The translations under genes were made by a program, and so were the position numbers. Source: Euryarchaeota archaeon UBA556 (GTDB lineage: Archaea; Thermoplasmatota; Poseidoniia; Poseidoniales; Thalassarchaeaceae). Taken from it: DNA of 8,838 nt. The DNA lies in assembly GCA_002494975.1 (NCBI GenBank), contig DADI01000040.1, positions 1 through 8,838 of the forward strand. The letters run 5' to 3'. Below, in pieces: positions 1 through 6,700 of this stretch; the first letter of the stretch is position 1; each line of letters opens with the position of its first letter. The notes beneath the pieces were generated by a model, which had not been told where the DNA came from, did no database searches, and was given only the letters and a program-made list of their open reading frames with translations.

Positions 1-1203
1 ATGTTATTTCCATCATTATATCGTCATTTCAGGCAAAAACTACCTTTTGGTGCTATTCAAACTGGTAAAGGTTACCGTAATGAAATAAGCCCTAGACAAG
101 GAATGATTAGATTGAGAGAATTTAATATGGCAGAATTGGAGTATTTCATAGATCCTGAGAGTCCACCGCTAGTAGATATCTCGATGAAAAAAGAAATCAT
201 TTCTTTAATTCCAGATCCTAAAGGACATGAGAGAGAGGTTATCAAACTTTCATTTCATGATGCTATAAATCAAGGATTGATAAAAGATAGAACAGTAGGA
301 TATTTTCTATCGAGAACTTGGGATTTCTTGATTAAAGTAGGAATAGATCCTTCTAAAATAAGATTCAGACAACATGAAGGTACTGAAATGGCACATTATG
401 CAGAGGATTGCTGGGACTGTGAAATATTAGGAGAACATGGTTGGATTGAATGCGTAGGTATTGCTAATAGAACCTGCCATGATTTACTTTCACATGAAAA
501 ATACTCAAATTCTAATTCTTTGAGGGCCTGGAGAGAATTTAATGAACCAAAAATTGAATCAAAGGAAGTTCTTGCACCAAATACCTCAATATTAGGGCCG
601 ATTTTTAGAGGAAAAGCAGGAATAGTCTTAGAGGCATTAGAACAATTAAAGGAATTACCAAATACACTCCCTTTCCAACTGTTAGTAAATGACGGGACTA
701 AAGTAGAGATTACTGCAGAGATGGTAGAAAGAAAAGTTGTGAGCAGAAATATAGCTGGCGAGTGGTTTACACCACATGTTATCGAACCTGCTTTTGGGAT
801 TGACAGAATAATCTGGCATATCTTAGATCATGCCTATGAGGAAACAGAGAAAGAAGGAGAAAAATACAATCTTCTGAAATTATCCGAATCAGTAGCACCA
901 GCGGATCTAATTGTTTTACCATTATTTGAAAAAGATGGAATGGGAGATGCTGCTAGAAAATTAAACTCAACACTCAATTCCATGAAAGGAATTACATCGC
1001 TAATAGATTCCAGTAAATCAATAGGAAGAAGATATGCTAGAGCAGATGAAATAGGTATTCCTTGGGCAGTTACTATCGACCATACTACACTAGAAGATGA
1101 GACAGTAACTGTTAGACGAAGAGATGATCAAAAACAAATCAGAATTGGGGTTAGAGAGTTGTTGAGCCTTATTAGTTCGGGCAATGTTTCATCTTTATTT
1201 TAA
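1..1203 (+). CDS. glyS: Glycyl-tRNA synthetase, archaeal/eukaryal class II type, 5'-truncated by window edge
   Basis: Charges tRNA-Gly with glycine in the cytoplasm. The visible 400 residues are the C-terminal part. They start inside the class II catalytic core, because the Met at base 1 aligns with the internal segment just before motif 2 (compare QGIFLNFKRLL in human GARS), so it is not the real start. Motif 2 is visible at about residues 25-49 (YRNEISPR, then LREFNMAELEYF). The conserved RFRQH...EMAHYAEDCWD block lies at 121-139 and the glycine-pocket region WIECVGIANRTCHDL at 148-162. Motif 3 is at about 259-279 (IEPAFGIDR, catalytic Arg 269). The HGTP anticodon-binding domain spans about 300-395 and includes SIGRRYARADEIGIPWAVTID. 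Family members are about 550-600 residues, so roughly 150-200 N-terminal residues lie off-window. The gene ends in TAA, and rfcL follows after 35 nt on the same strand, probably co-transcribed. I see no frameshift or missing core motif. Confidence 0.95.
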   Translation: MLFPSLYRHFRQKLPFGAIQTGKGYRNEISPRQGMIRLREFNMAELEYFIDPESPPLVDISMKKEIISLIPDPKGHEREVIKLSFHDAINQGLIKDRTVGYFLSRTWDFLIKVGIDPSKIRFRQHEGTEMAHYAEDCWDCEILGEHGWIECVGIANRTCHDLLSHEKYSNSNSLRAWREFNEPKIESKEVLAPNTSILGPIFRGKAGIVLEALEQLKELPNTLPFQLLVNDGTKVEITAEMVERKVVSRNIAGEWFTPHVIEPAFGIDRIIWHILDHAYEETEKEGEKYNLLKLSESVAPADLIVLPLFEKDGMGDAARKLNSTLNSMKGITSLIDSSKSIGRRYARADEIGIPWAVTIDHTTLEDETVTVRRRDDQKQIRIGVRELLSLISSGNVSSLF

Positions 1204-1238
1204 CGAATCTTCAATAAGTGCCAACTTAGGCAACTGCT

Positions 1239-2741
1239 GTGGGCGAACACTTGGTCGAAGATTGGACCGAGCGATATAGACCCTCTTCTATAGGGAAAAT
1301 GGAAGGGAATGAGGCTCAACTTAGAAGAATTAAGACGTGGCTTGAAAAATGGGATTCTCCAAATCCACCAGAAAAAAAAGGGATTTTACTTTCAGGACCA
1401 CCAGGTGTAGGAAAGACAACATTAGCTAAAGCCATAGGGAATGAAAAAGGTTGGACTGTCATAGAATTAAATGCGTCAGAAGAAAGAAATGCAGCCGCTA
1501 TAAGGAAGGCTGCTACGAGAGGGTCACAACATATTTCATTGGATCAATTTTCTGAAAATTCGACAAGTAATGGAAGGACTTTGATATTGCTTGATGAAGT
1601 AGACCACCTTAGCGGAAGTTTTGCTAAATTAAAAGATGACACTATAGAGAGAAAAATATCTGGAGATGAAGTTGGACTAAAGGGGGATTCAGGTGGTAAA
1701 GCAGAACTCATGAACCTTCTATCAAAAACTAAGCAACCGATAATCATGACCTGTAATGATCCTATGAGGCTCTGGGGCAGTGGCAGGAACTGGAAAACAA
1801 ATCAAAATAGATTATTGAGACTTGCAGATCAAATTATGTTCAAGAGAGTAGAAAAAATGCATATGAGAAAGATATCACGCAGGGTATTGGACTCAGAGGG
1901 ATATTCAATTGACCCAGGTGCATTAGAAGAATTAATTGAAGGAAATCCAGGGGATTTAAGGGCACTAATCAGAGATTTACAGGCAGTTTCTGTAATATCA
2001 GGAGAGCACATAGATATTGCAGCAGTACAAGATCTTGCATCAGTAGCAATAAGAGACTCGCAGATTGACGTATTTAAGGCACTTAAGCAAGTATACAAGA
2101 GCCGTTCTGGAAAAGAGGCTGGTAAAATATTGCTCAATTCCGATAAAGATCCAGACCAAATGATTTCATGGTTTACATGGAATAATCAAAGTATGTTCGA
2201 TAACAGAACCTTGGAAGAATTGAGTTCAGCAATGGTTAGCGCCGACAGAGCACTGGCTACAAAATATAAGAATAGAGCTTACAGGTCTTGGTATTGGGGA
2301 TCAGTACTTTCTGCGCAGGCTGCTGTTGCGATGAAACCTATAGATTCAGCCAGAGAACCTTTCATCACATACCCTAACTTTTTGAGAAGAGGGAGAACGA
2401 ATACGACTAGTTCAGTAATAGATAATCTTAGTAAACAACTAGACACAAGTAAAGCATCAGTAAGAGAAGAGTTGTGGCCCAATCTATTAGCAGTTCACGA
2501 CCAAGACATTGGTGGAGATCCGATGGATTTTTCATTATCTATGAAATTGGGATTGTCGGCAGAAGATCACCTTTCCCTATATGGAATTGCTAAGTCAAAA
2601 CCTATGGGAATTAAGATTCTTAAAGCATTCAATGAACTGAATGAAGAGGAATATGATCCAATACCAGAGATTGATGAAGTCCCTGAAAAAGAACAAGTCA
2701 AAGAAGACACAGGGAAACAATTCAGATTAGATTCATTCTAA
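1239..2741 (+). CDS. rfcL: Replication factor C large subunit (clamp loader)
   Basis: AAA+ ATPase that, with RfcS subunits, opens PCNA and loads it on primer-template DNA. The N-terminal WTERYRPSSIGKMEGN (9-24) is the typical RFC box. Walker A GPPGVGKTT is at 53-61, Walker B LILLDEVDHL at 115-124, sensor 1 IIMTCND at 168-174, and the sensor 2 region GDLRALIRDLQ at 238-248. The C-terminal half (about 270-440) is the helical collar domain. An acidic linker (about 468-490) leads to a terminal PIP-box-like KQFRLDSF (Q494, L497, F500) for PCNA binding. At 500 residues the length is normal for RfcL. About 20-25 extra charged residues (about 128-152) sit between Walker B and sensor 1. The GTG at 1239 is preferred because it precedes the conserved WTERYRP. 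A TTG at 1251 is the alternative. A weak TTAGG (1226-1230) lies 8 nt upstream. The gene converges on trkH with 6 nt between stops. Confidence 0.95.
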   Translation: MGEHLVEDWTERYRPSSIGKMEGNEAQLRRIKTWLEKWDSPNPPEKKGILLSGPPGVGKTTLAKAIGNEKGWTVIELNASEERNAAAIRKAATRGSQHISLDQFSENSTSNGRTLILLDEVDHLSGSFAKLKDDTIERKISGDEVGLKGDSGGKAELMNLLSKTKQPIIMTCNDPMRLWGSGRNWKTNQNRLLRLADQIMFKRVEKMHMRKISRRVLDSEGYSIDPGALEELIEGNPGDLRALIRDLQAVSVISGEHIDIAAVQDLASVAIRDSQIDVFKALKQVYKSRSGKEAGKILLNSDKDPDQMISWFTWNNQSMFDNRTLEELSSAMVSADRALATKYKNRAYRSWYWGSVLSAQAAVAMKPIDSAREPFITYPNFLRRGRTNTTSSVIDNLSKQLDTSKASVREELWPNLLAVHDQDIGGDPMDFSLSMKLGLSAEDHLSLYGIAKSKPMGIKILKAFNELNEEEYDPIPEIDEVPEKEQVKEDTGKQFRLDSF

Positions 2742-2747
2742 TTAATT

Positions 2748-4313
2748 CTAATCAGTCCAAGTCCTAGGATGTAGTAGAACTAAGACAGTAAGTAATTCGA
2801 GACGACCAAACCACATCAATATAGATGTCCAAAATATTGTTAATTCATTCATACTAGACCATGTTGCAGTGGGACCGAATTGACCTAATGCAGGACCAGT
2901 ATTACCCAGTGATGAAACAACTACTGAGAGAACATCATCCAAACTCCAACTTGGTTCCATAAATGAAATAAATAACATTGAGGACATGGCAAGAACTAAC
3001 CAAGAACTAATCATCCCTAAAACAATGAAAACTTGATCTTCATTAAGAACTTCATCATTAACTCTCATTGCTATCACTTTTTTAGGCTGGATTATACGTA
3101 GAACTTCTCTCTTGGCCAATTCGAAAGCAATACGAATCCTGAGAACTTTCAAACCGCCTCCAGTAGAACCCGCAGAAGCACCAACTATCATCAATAATAA
3201 GAGAACAAATTGACTGAAAACTGGCCATTTAGAGAAATCTGCTGAAGAATATCCTGTACTTGAAATTGATATGGCTTGGAAAGCTGAATGCCTCATCGTC
3301 TCTAAGAAACTATCATCACCATTTCCTGAACGTAAAAGATTGAAACCCATTGCCAACCATGCAATAAATATAATCAACAGATAAGTCCTAAGTTCTTCAT
3401 CTTTCAATGCATCTTTAGAACGACCTGAAATTATCAAATAATAAAGACTGTAATTAATACATGTCAGTAGCATGAAAACCATAATTATAGATTCTATTAA
3501 AGCGGAATCAAATGACATTATACCTCCATCTGAGGTGCCGAATCCTCCGGATGCAAGAGTAGTTAAAGAATAATTAATTGAATTGAATATTGACATATCT
3601 CCTAAGAAGTATAGTAAGCCTATTTCAAACACAGTCAGGAATGTGTAGATAAGCCATAATATTCTTGCAGTAGACTGTAAATCTGGCCCTAAACGAGAAA
3701 GAGACGGCCCCGTTAATTCGGCTCTTGCTAAATTCATACCACCTCCAAGAACACTAGAAAATATCAATAAACCAAGCATTATGACCCCTATACCTCCAAG
3801 CCACTGTGTTAAAGAACGCCAAAGTAAAATACTCTTTGGCTGCTCTGCGATACAATCAATATCTTGTCCCGCATTGATGCAAATAGGACTTAGGGTTGAG
3901 TCAATTAATGTAGCGCCGGTAGTTGTAAAACCAGACATTGATTCAAACCAAGAATAGAGTAAACCATGAAGGACTTCGACAAAACTGGCATCATTACTAA
4001 TTAAATCATATGGACCATAAAATGTGCCACCTAACCAAAAGGGCATTGAACCAAGAGCAATTACTGGAATCCACCCTAAAGCAACTGATGCGAACGCTTC
4101 TCTATCTCTAACTCTTTGAGTACTATTACTATTCTGCGATTTATTGATAAACCACTGACTGACAAGTGCTGCAAGAATTAAGGGGATTAAGTATGTTTTA
4201 ATGGCATATTCTTGACCTTCAACATAAAAACTGAATATTCCAACAACTGAAAGTGGAATACAAACAACCCTTATCGTCCATCCAAGTACTAAGCCTATTA
4301 CATCCCAACGCAT
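2748..4313 (-). CDS. trkH: TrkH-family potassium uptake protein (membrane subunit)
   Basis: Ion-conducting membrane subunit of a Trk K+ uptake system, made of four pore-forming repeats in the cytoplasmic membrane. All four selectivity-filter segments are visible: TTTGAT (130-135), SGGFGT (255-260), SSTGYSS (351-357) and SSLGNTGPALG (467-477). The intramembrane gate loop GASAGSTGGGLKVLRI is at 378-393. RDREAFASVALGWIPV (69-84) and WLGGIGVIML (171-180) are also family-typical, and about ten hydrophobic spans plus pore helices are present. At 521 residues it is full length. The loop after filter 1 carries two cysteines (C145, C154) in a stretch longer than I expect for bacterial TrkH. The ATG start lies 2 nt after the trkA stop. 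A GGAG (minus strand, 4325-4322) inside the trkA 3' end sits 8 nt upstream, which supports the start and translational coupling. K+ uptake function is inferred from family; Na+ co-transport or gating properties cannot be read here. Confidence 0.96.
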   Translation of the reverse strand: MRWDVIGLVLGWTIRVVCIPLSVVGIFSFYVEGQEYAIKTYLIPLILAALVSQWFINKSQNSNSTQRVRDREAFASVALGWIPVIALGSMPFWLGGTFYGPYDLISNDASFVEVLHGLLYSWFESMSGFTTTGATLIDSTLSPICINAGQDIDCIAEQPKSILLWRSLTQWLGGIGVIMLGLLIFSSVLGGGMNLARAELTGPSLSRLGPDLQSTARILWLIYTFLTVFEIGLLYFLGDMSIFNSINYSLTTLASGGFGTSDGGIMSFDSALIESIIMVFMLLTCINYSLYYLIISGRSKDALKDEELRTYLLIIFIAWLAMGFNLLRSGNGDDSFLETMRHSAFQAISISSTGYSSADFSKWPVFSQFVLLLLMIVGASAGSTGGGLKVLRIRIAFELAKREVLRIIQPKKVIAMRVNDEVLNEDQVFIVLGMISSWLVLAMSSMLFISFMEPSWSLDDVLSVVVSSLGNTGPALGQFGPTATWSSMNELTIFWTSILMWFGRLELLTVLVLLHPRTWTD

Positions 4314-4315
4314 TA

Positions 4316-5734
4316 TCAGTTCTCCAAAGACTTTTCAACTCTTTTTAGATCTGTTTTTTCTAAGAAAAGATAGATTTTATCGGATACTTCAAGAACATCC
4401 ACCTGACTAGGATTTAGGACATTTAGAACACCATCCTCATCTTCTTTTTCTATTAATGCTATTCTAGAACCAATTTTGTGTTCAGCCTCTTCAACCGTCT
4501 TACCAACTAAATTATTACCTGAATTTAAAGTAGCGGACATTGAAATAATTTCAGGAAGAGTAGGTATTGACTGATATGTACCTGGTATATTCATATGAAT
4601 TGATTTGAGTATAGAAGTTACGGTTACTAATCTACGACTAATTGGTCGAGTAAGACCAATTCTTTGTACCGCTTCTACTAATGCCCTGTCTTTGAGTAAT
4701 AATCCCGTTCTAGCAACACCCTTATCTTTAGCACCCATAGATATAGCGATATTTAGATTATCATCATTTAATGCTGCGATAGAAATATCTTGATTATCAA
4801 TTCCTAATTCTCGAAGCAAATCTTCATCTTGAGGATCACCATGTATCACATCTAGTCTTTTATTCATGCCTATTTTAGAGCCTACTAATTCATTAGCAAG
4901 ATCGAGATTAGGTTCTATAACAACTACTTCAGAACCTATTTCGAGATAGTGTTTAGCGAGTTTATTACCGAATTTCGTAGCACCAAAGATTGCAACGAGA
5001 GGTTTTTCTGGAAGTTCAGGATCTACGCGACCAACTGCCTTAGTAATCAGATTGAATTTAGAAGTAGAACGAGAAACAAAAACAAGAATATCTCCTTCTT
5101 TTATTATTTCACTACCATCCGTTAATCTGCCGCCGTCATTCTCTGAGGAAATCGCATATATTAAAGGAATATCAACAAAAACATTAGTTACATCTCCCGT
5201 ACTTACACCAATAAGAGCAGATTGAGAAGTCACATTAACGGCAGAAATCCAAGATTTGTCGCCAAAAGAAAGTATTTCATCTATTGAAGGAGCTAGTAGA
5301 CCTGCTGCTAACTGTTCTACAATTTGATCCGACGAACAAACAATATGGTCGGCTCTAGTCCATTTTTCAAGTGGACCTGCTCCCTTATCATCATTCAATA
5401 AATTAGGGTTACTGATTACAGCAACCACTGTTAAGCCAGCGGCATTTCTATCTCCAACTTGTTCACTGTAAACTCTCTTAGCAAATGCGCAGGCAAGAAG
5501 GTTAACTTCATCGTTATTCGTAGCCATTACGATAATCTCTGCATCGCTAATCCCGGCCCTTAAGAGAGAATCTCTAGAAAGAACTGAACCAGTGACGAGA
5601 AGACAATCTAAAGACTGAGATTCACTGATAGCACTAGGTTTAGGATCGATTAATGCAACGCTGCGTTTTTCTTGTCTAAGGGCGTTAGCAACTCCTCTGC
5701 CAACCTCCCCTGCACCAGCAATGATTACTCTCAT
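4316..5734 (-). CDS. trkA: TrkA-type potassium uptake regulatory subunit, tandem RCK domains
   Basis: Cytoplasmic peripheral subunit that binds nucleotide (NAD(H) and/or ATP/ADP in the family) and gates TrkH. Counting from the ATG at 5734 there are 472 residues, close to E. coli TrkA (458). The first RCK-N Rossmann domain has GAGEVG at 7-12 and a β2 acidic residue in ALIDPKP (D30). The first RCK-C (TrkA-C) spans about 155-222, ending GDILVFVS. The second RCK-N begins VAIFGATKFG (247-256) with acidic E274 in VVIEPN. The second RCK-C spans about 397-462, ending DKIYLFLE. Both halves are intact, so this is a two-domain TrkA rather than a single-domain KtrA. The frame opens one codon earlier with TTG (5737), but ATG gives the standard MRVIIAGAGEVG start. 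It is followed 2 nt later by trkH, and a TATA-like box lies about 28 nt upstream. Confidence 0.95.
   Translation of the reverse strand: MRVIIAGAGEVGRGVANALRQEKRSVALIDPKPSAISESQSLDCLLVTGSVLSRDSLLRAGISDAEIIVMATNNDEVNLLACAFAKRVYSEQVGDRNAAGLTVVAVISNPNLLNDDKGAGPLEKWTRADHIVCSSDQIVEQLAAGLLAPSIDEILSFGDKSWISAVNVTSQSALIGVSTGDVTNVFVDIPLIYAISSENDGGRLTDGSEIIKEGDILVFVSRSTSKFNLITKAVGRVDPELPEKPLVAIFGATKFGNKLAKHYLEIGSEVVVIEPNLDLANELVGSKIGMNKRLDVIHGDPQDEDLLRELGIDNQDISIAALNDDNLNIAISMGAKDKGVARTGLLLKDRALVEAVQRIGLTRPISRRLVTVTSILKSIHMNIPGTYQSIPTLPEIISMSATLNSGNNLVGKTVEEAEHKIGSRIALIEKEDEDGVLNVLNPSQVDVLEVSDKIYLFLEKTDLKRVEKSLEN
4322..4325 (-). promoter_or_regulatory. Shine-Dalgarno for trkH inside trkA
   Basis: GGAG on the minus strand, 8 nt before the trkH ATG and within the last codons of trkA. 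It is the only purine-rich site at proper spacing. It supports both the ATG choice and coupled translation of the two Trk subunits. Confidence 0.55.
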
Positions 5735-5758
5735 CAATTACCCTGCCTTAACCGAACG

Positions 5759-5765
5759 AATATAA
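5759..5765 (-). promoter_or_regulatory. Probable TATA box for the trkA-trkH operon
   Basis: The minus strand reads TTATATT, centred at 5762, 28 nt before the trkA ATG. An archaeal TATA box sits about 26 nt before the transcription start, so the RNA would begin at or within a few bases of the start codon and be leaderless. An AGGG at 5744-5741 could act as a Shine-Dalgarno only if transcription started further upstream, so the two readings compete. This spacer, between the 7-TM gene end and trkA, is the only sizeable intergenic gap on the minus strand. Confidence 0.45.
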
Positions 5766-5827
5766 TCATACTTACTGGTGAATTGCAAATGTGGTCATTA
5801 ACGAATATCTTGAAGTAATCGAAAGAA

Positions 5828-6676
5828 TCATTCTTCCTCGAAGATTCTTTCGCCTCTAATACGATTTTTAGATGCAAGACGGATTTTCTGATCTTGTCTT
5901 ATAGTTCTACGAAACGCCTGTAATGCAGCCGGAGTCATACCAATTGGCAGCCACTTATTTTGGGCAATCTGCCAATAATAAGAGACTATAGGCGCGAAAA
6001 ATAATATTATCAGAGGGTACCATAAAGTAAGTATTAATCCAAGAATTAGAATACTTCGTGCAATTGTACTGAGATAGAAAGTTTTGAATCTTTGATGATT
6101 TAGTACCCCCACGCCTTGAAGAGTAGATATTTCTGCATTACCTACACAAGCAATTACTGCTAATGAAAGAGCGATTATAACTGAAAATATAGAAAAACCT
6201 GAAAATTCAGAGGTCAGTTGTGGGTCGAAAAGCCTCACAATAAGCACTGAAGTAAACATTGCCCCCATTCCTAAACCCAGCGTCCAACCATAAGGAGTTG
6301 AGGAACGTAAAGCCACTATCTTTGGTCTACCGAGTAAGAATAGAACTAATGCCGATTCTGAAGCAGCAATAAGTAATGAAACAAAAAATGCAGTAGCGAT
6401 ATTCAATTGCGAATTAATTACGCCAAATTGTAGTATCATCTCATCAGACGCTACTGCAAACACCATTCCTGATACAATACCGTAAAGAAGATATTTGAAT
6501 GCACCTGCCATATCGTAGAATCCAGTCATCTTGGCTATGATACCCCTCCACCCGATATACACGCCCAAGAGGCCTATTGCAAAGGCAAGTTGCATCTGCA
6601 CGAGAGGGATCTCAGCAACGGCCATGATTGGCGATAGGGTTCTACCTTTCAGTTCACCGACTCTAATAACCTTCAA
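5828..6676 (-). CDS. Multi-pass (about 7 TM) membrane protein of unknown function
   Basis: I do not recognise the family. The 282-residue frame (TTG start) shows hydrophobic spans at roughly 24-44, 61-78, 93-116, 130-149, 161-180, 203-219 and 220-237, then a charged, mostly basic tail (253-282) ending FEEE. Polar residues within or beside membrane spans are S77-D78-E79, S106-E107-S108, N180-A-E182 and H194. The run ESALVLFLLGRPK followed by a glycine-rich helix (YGWTLGLGMGAMF) recalls the layout of PrsW/YhfC-type membrane peptidases. However, the EE pair and the second-helix Glu of those families are absent, so I do not assign it. The start is uncertain: TTG at 6676 is the first possible start after an in-frame TAG, while ATG at 6625 (residue 18) would give 265 residues and still keep every membrane span. 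It lies upstream of trkA on the same strand, but about 90 nt and a likely promoter separate them, so co-regulation is not shown. Confidence 0.75.
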   Translation of the reverse strand: MKVIRVGELKGRTLSPIMAVAEIPLVQMQLAFAIGLLGVYIGWRGIIAKMTGFYDMAGAFKYLLYGIVSGMVFAVASDEMILQFGVINSQLNIATAFFVSLLIAASESALVLFLLGRPKIVALRSSTPYGWTLGLGMGAMFTSVLIVRLFDPQLTSEFSGFSIFSVIIALSLAVIACVGNAEISTLQGVGVLNHQRFKTFYLSTIARSILILGLILTLWYPLIILFFAPIVSYYWQIAQNKWLPIGMTPAALQAFRRTIRQDQKIRLASKNRIRGERIFEEE

Positions 6677-6700
6677 ACCACCCTAACATCACCCGAGGTT
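6662..6700. promoter_or_regulatory. Compact divergent start region between the 7-TM gene and srp54
   Basis: Only 24 nt (6677-6700) separate the TTG of the 7-TM gene from the GTG of srp54. The only AT-rich TATA-like element nearby is TCTAATAA (6662-6669), 32-39 nt before the srp54 GTG. From there srp54 would have a leader of about 10 nt. On the other strand the same bases lie about 40 nt before the internal ATG (6625) of the 7-TM gene. GAGG (6694-6697) ends 3 nt before the srp54 GTG, closer than is usual for a Shine-Dalgarno. The promoter assignment is inference. Confidence 0.3.

Noticed and set aside
1..3. ATG at the first base as the real start of glycyl-tRNA synthetase
   Set aside because: The protein would begin just before class II motif 2 and lack the N-terminal part of the catalytic core. 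The Met aligns with an internal position, so the gene extends off-window.
1544..2482. Three minus-strand open frames (67, 102 and 67 codons) inside rfcL
   Set aside because: They lie wholly antisense to a gene with all RFC motifs, and their Ser/Leu/Ile-rich translations look like complements of rfcL codons. No ribosome-binding site or family motif is evident.
2739..2750. Possible bidirectional terminator between rfcL and trkH
   Set aside because: The gap is only 6 nt, with no stem-loop and no T-run on either strand. AT-richness alone is not enough.
4605..4793. Plus-strand open frame of 62 codons inside trkA
   Set aside because: It is antisense to the second RCK domain, with no recognisable motif and no promoter.
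5828..6676. Calling the 7-TM gene a PrsW- or YhfC-type intramembrane protease
   Set aside because: The defining EE pair and the Glu of the next helix are not present; only the general layout is similar. It is kept as a hypothesis rather than an annotation.
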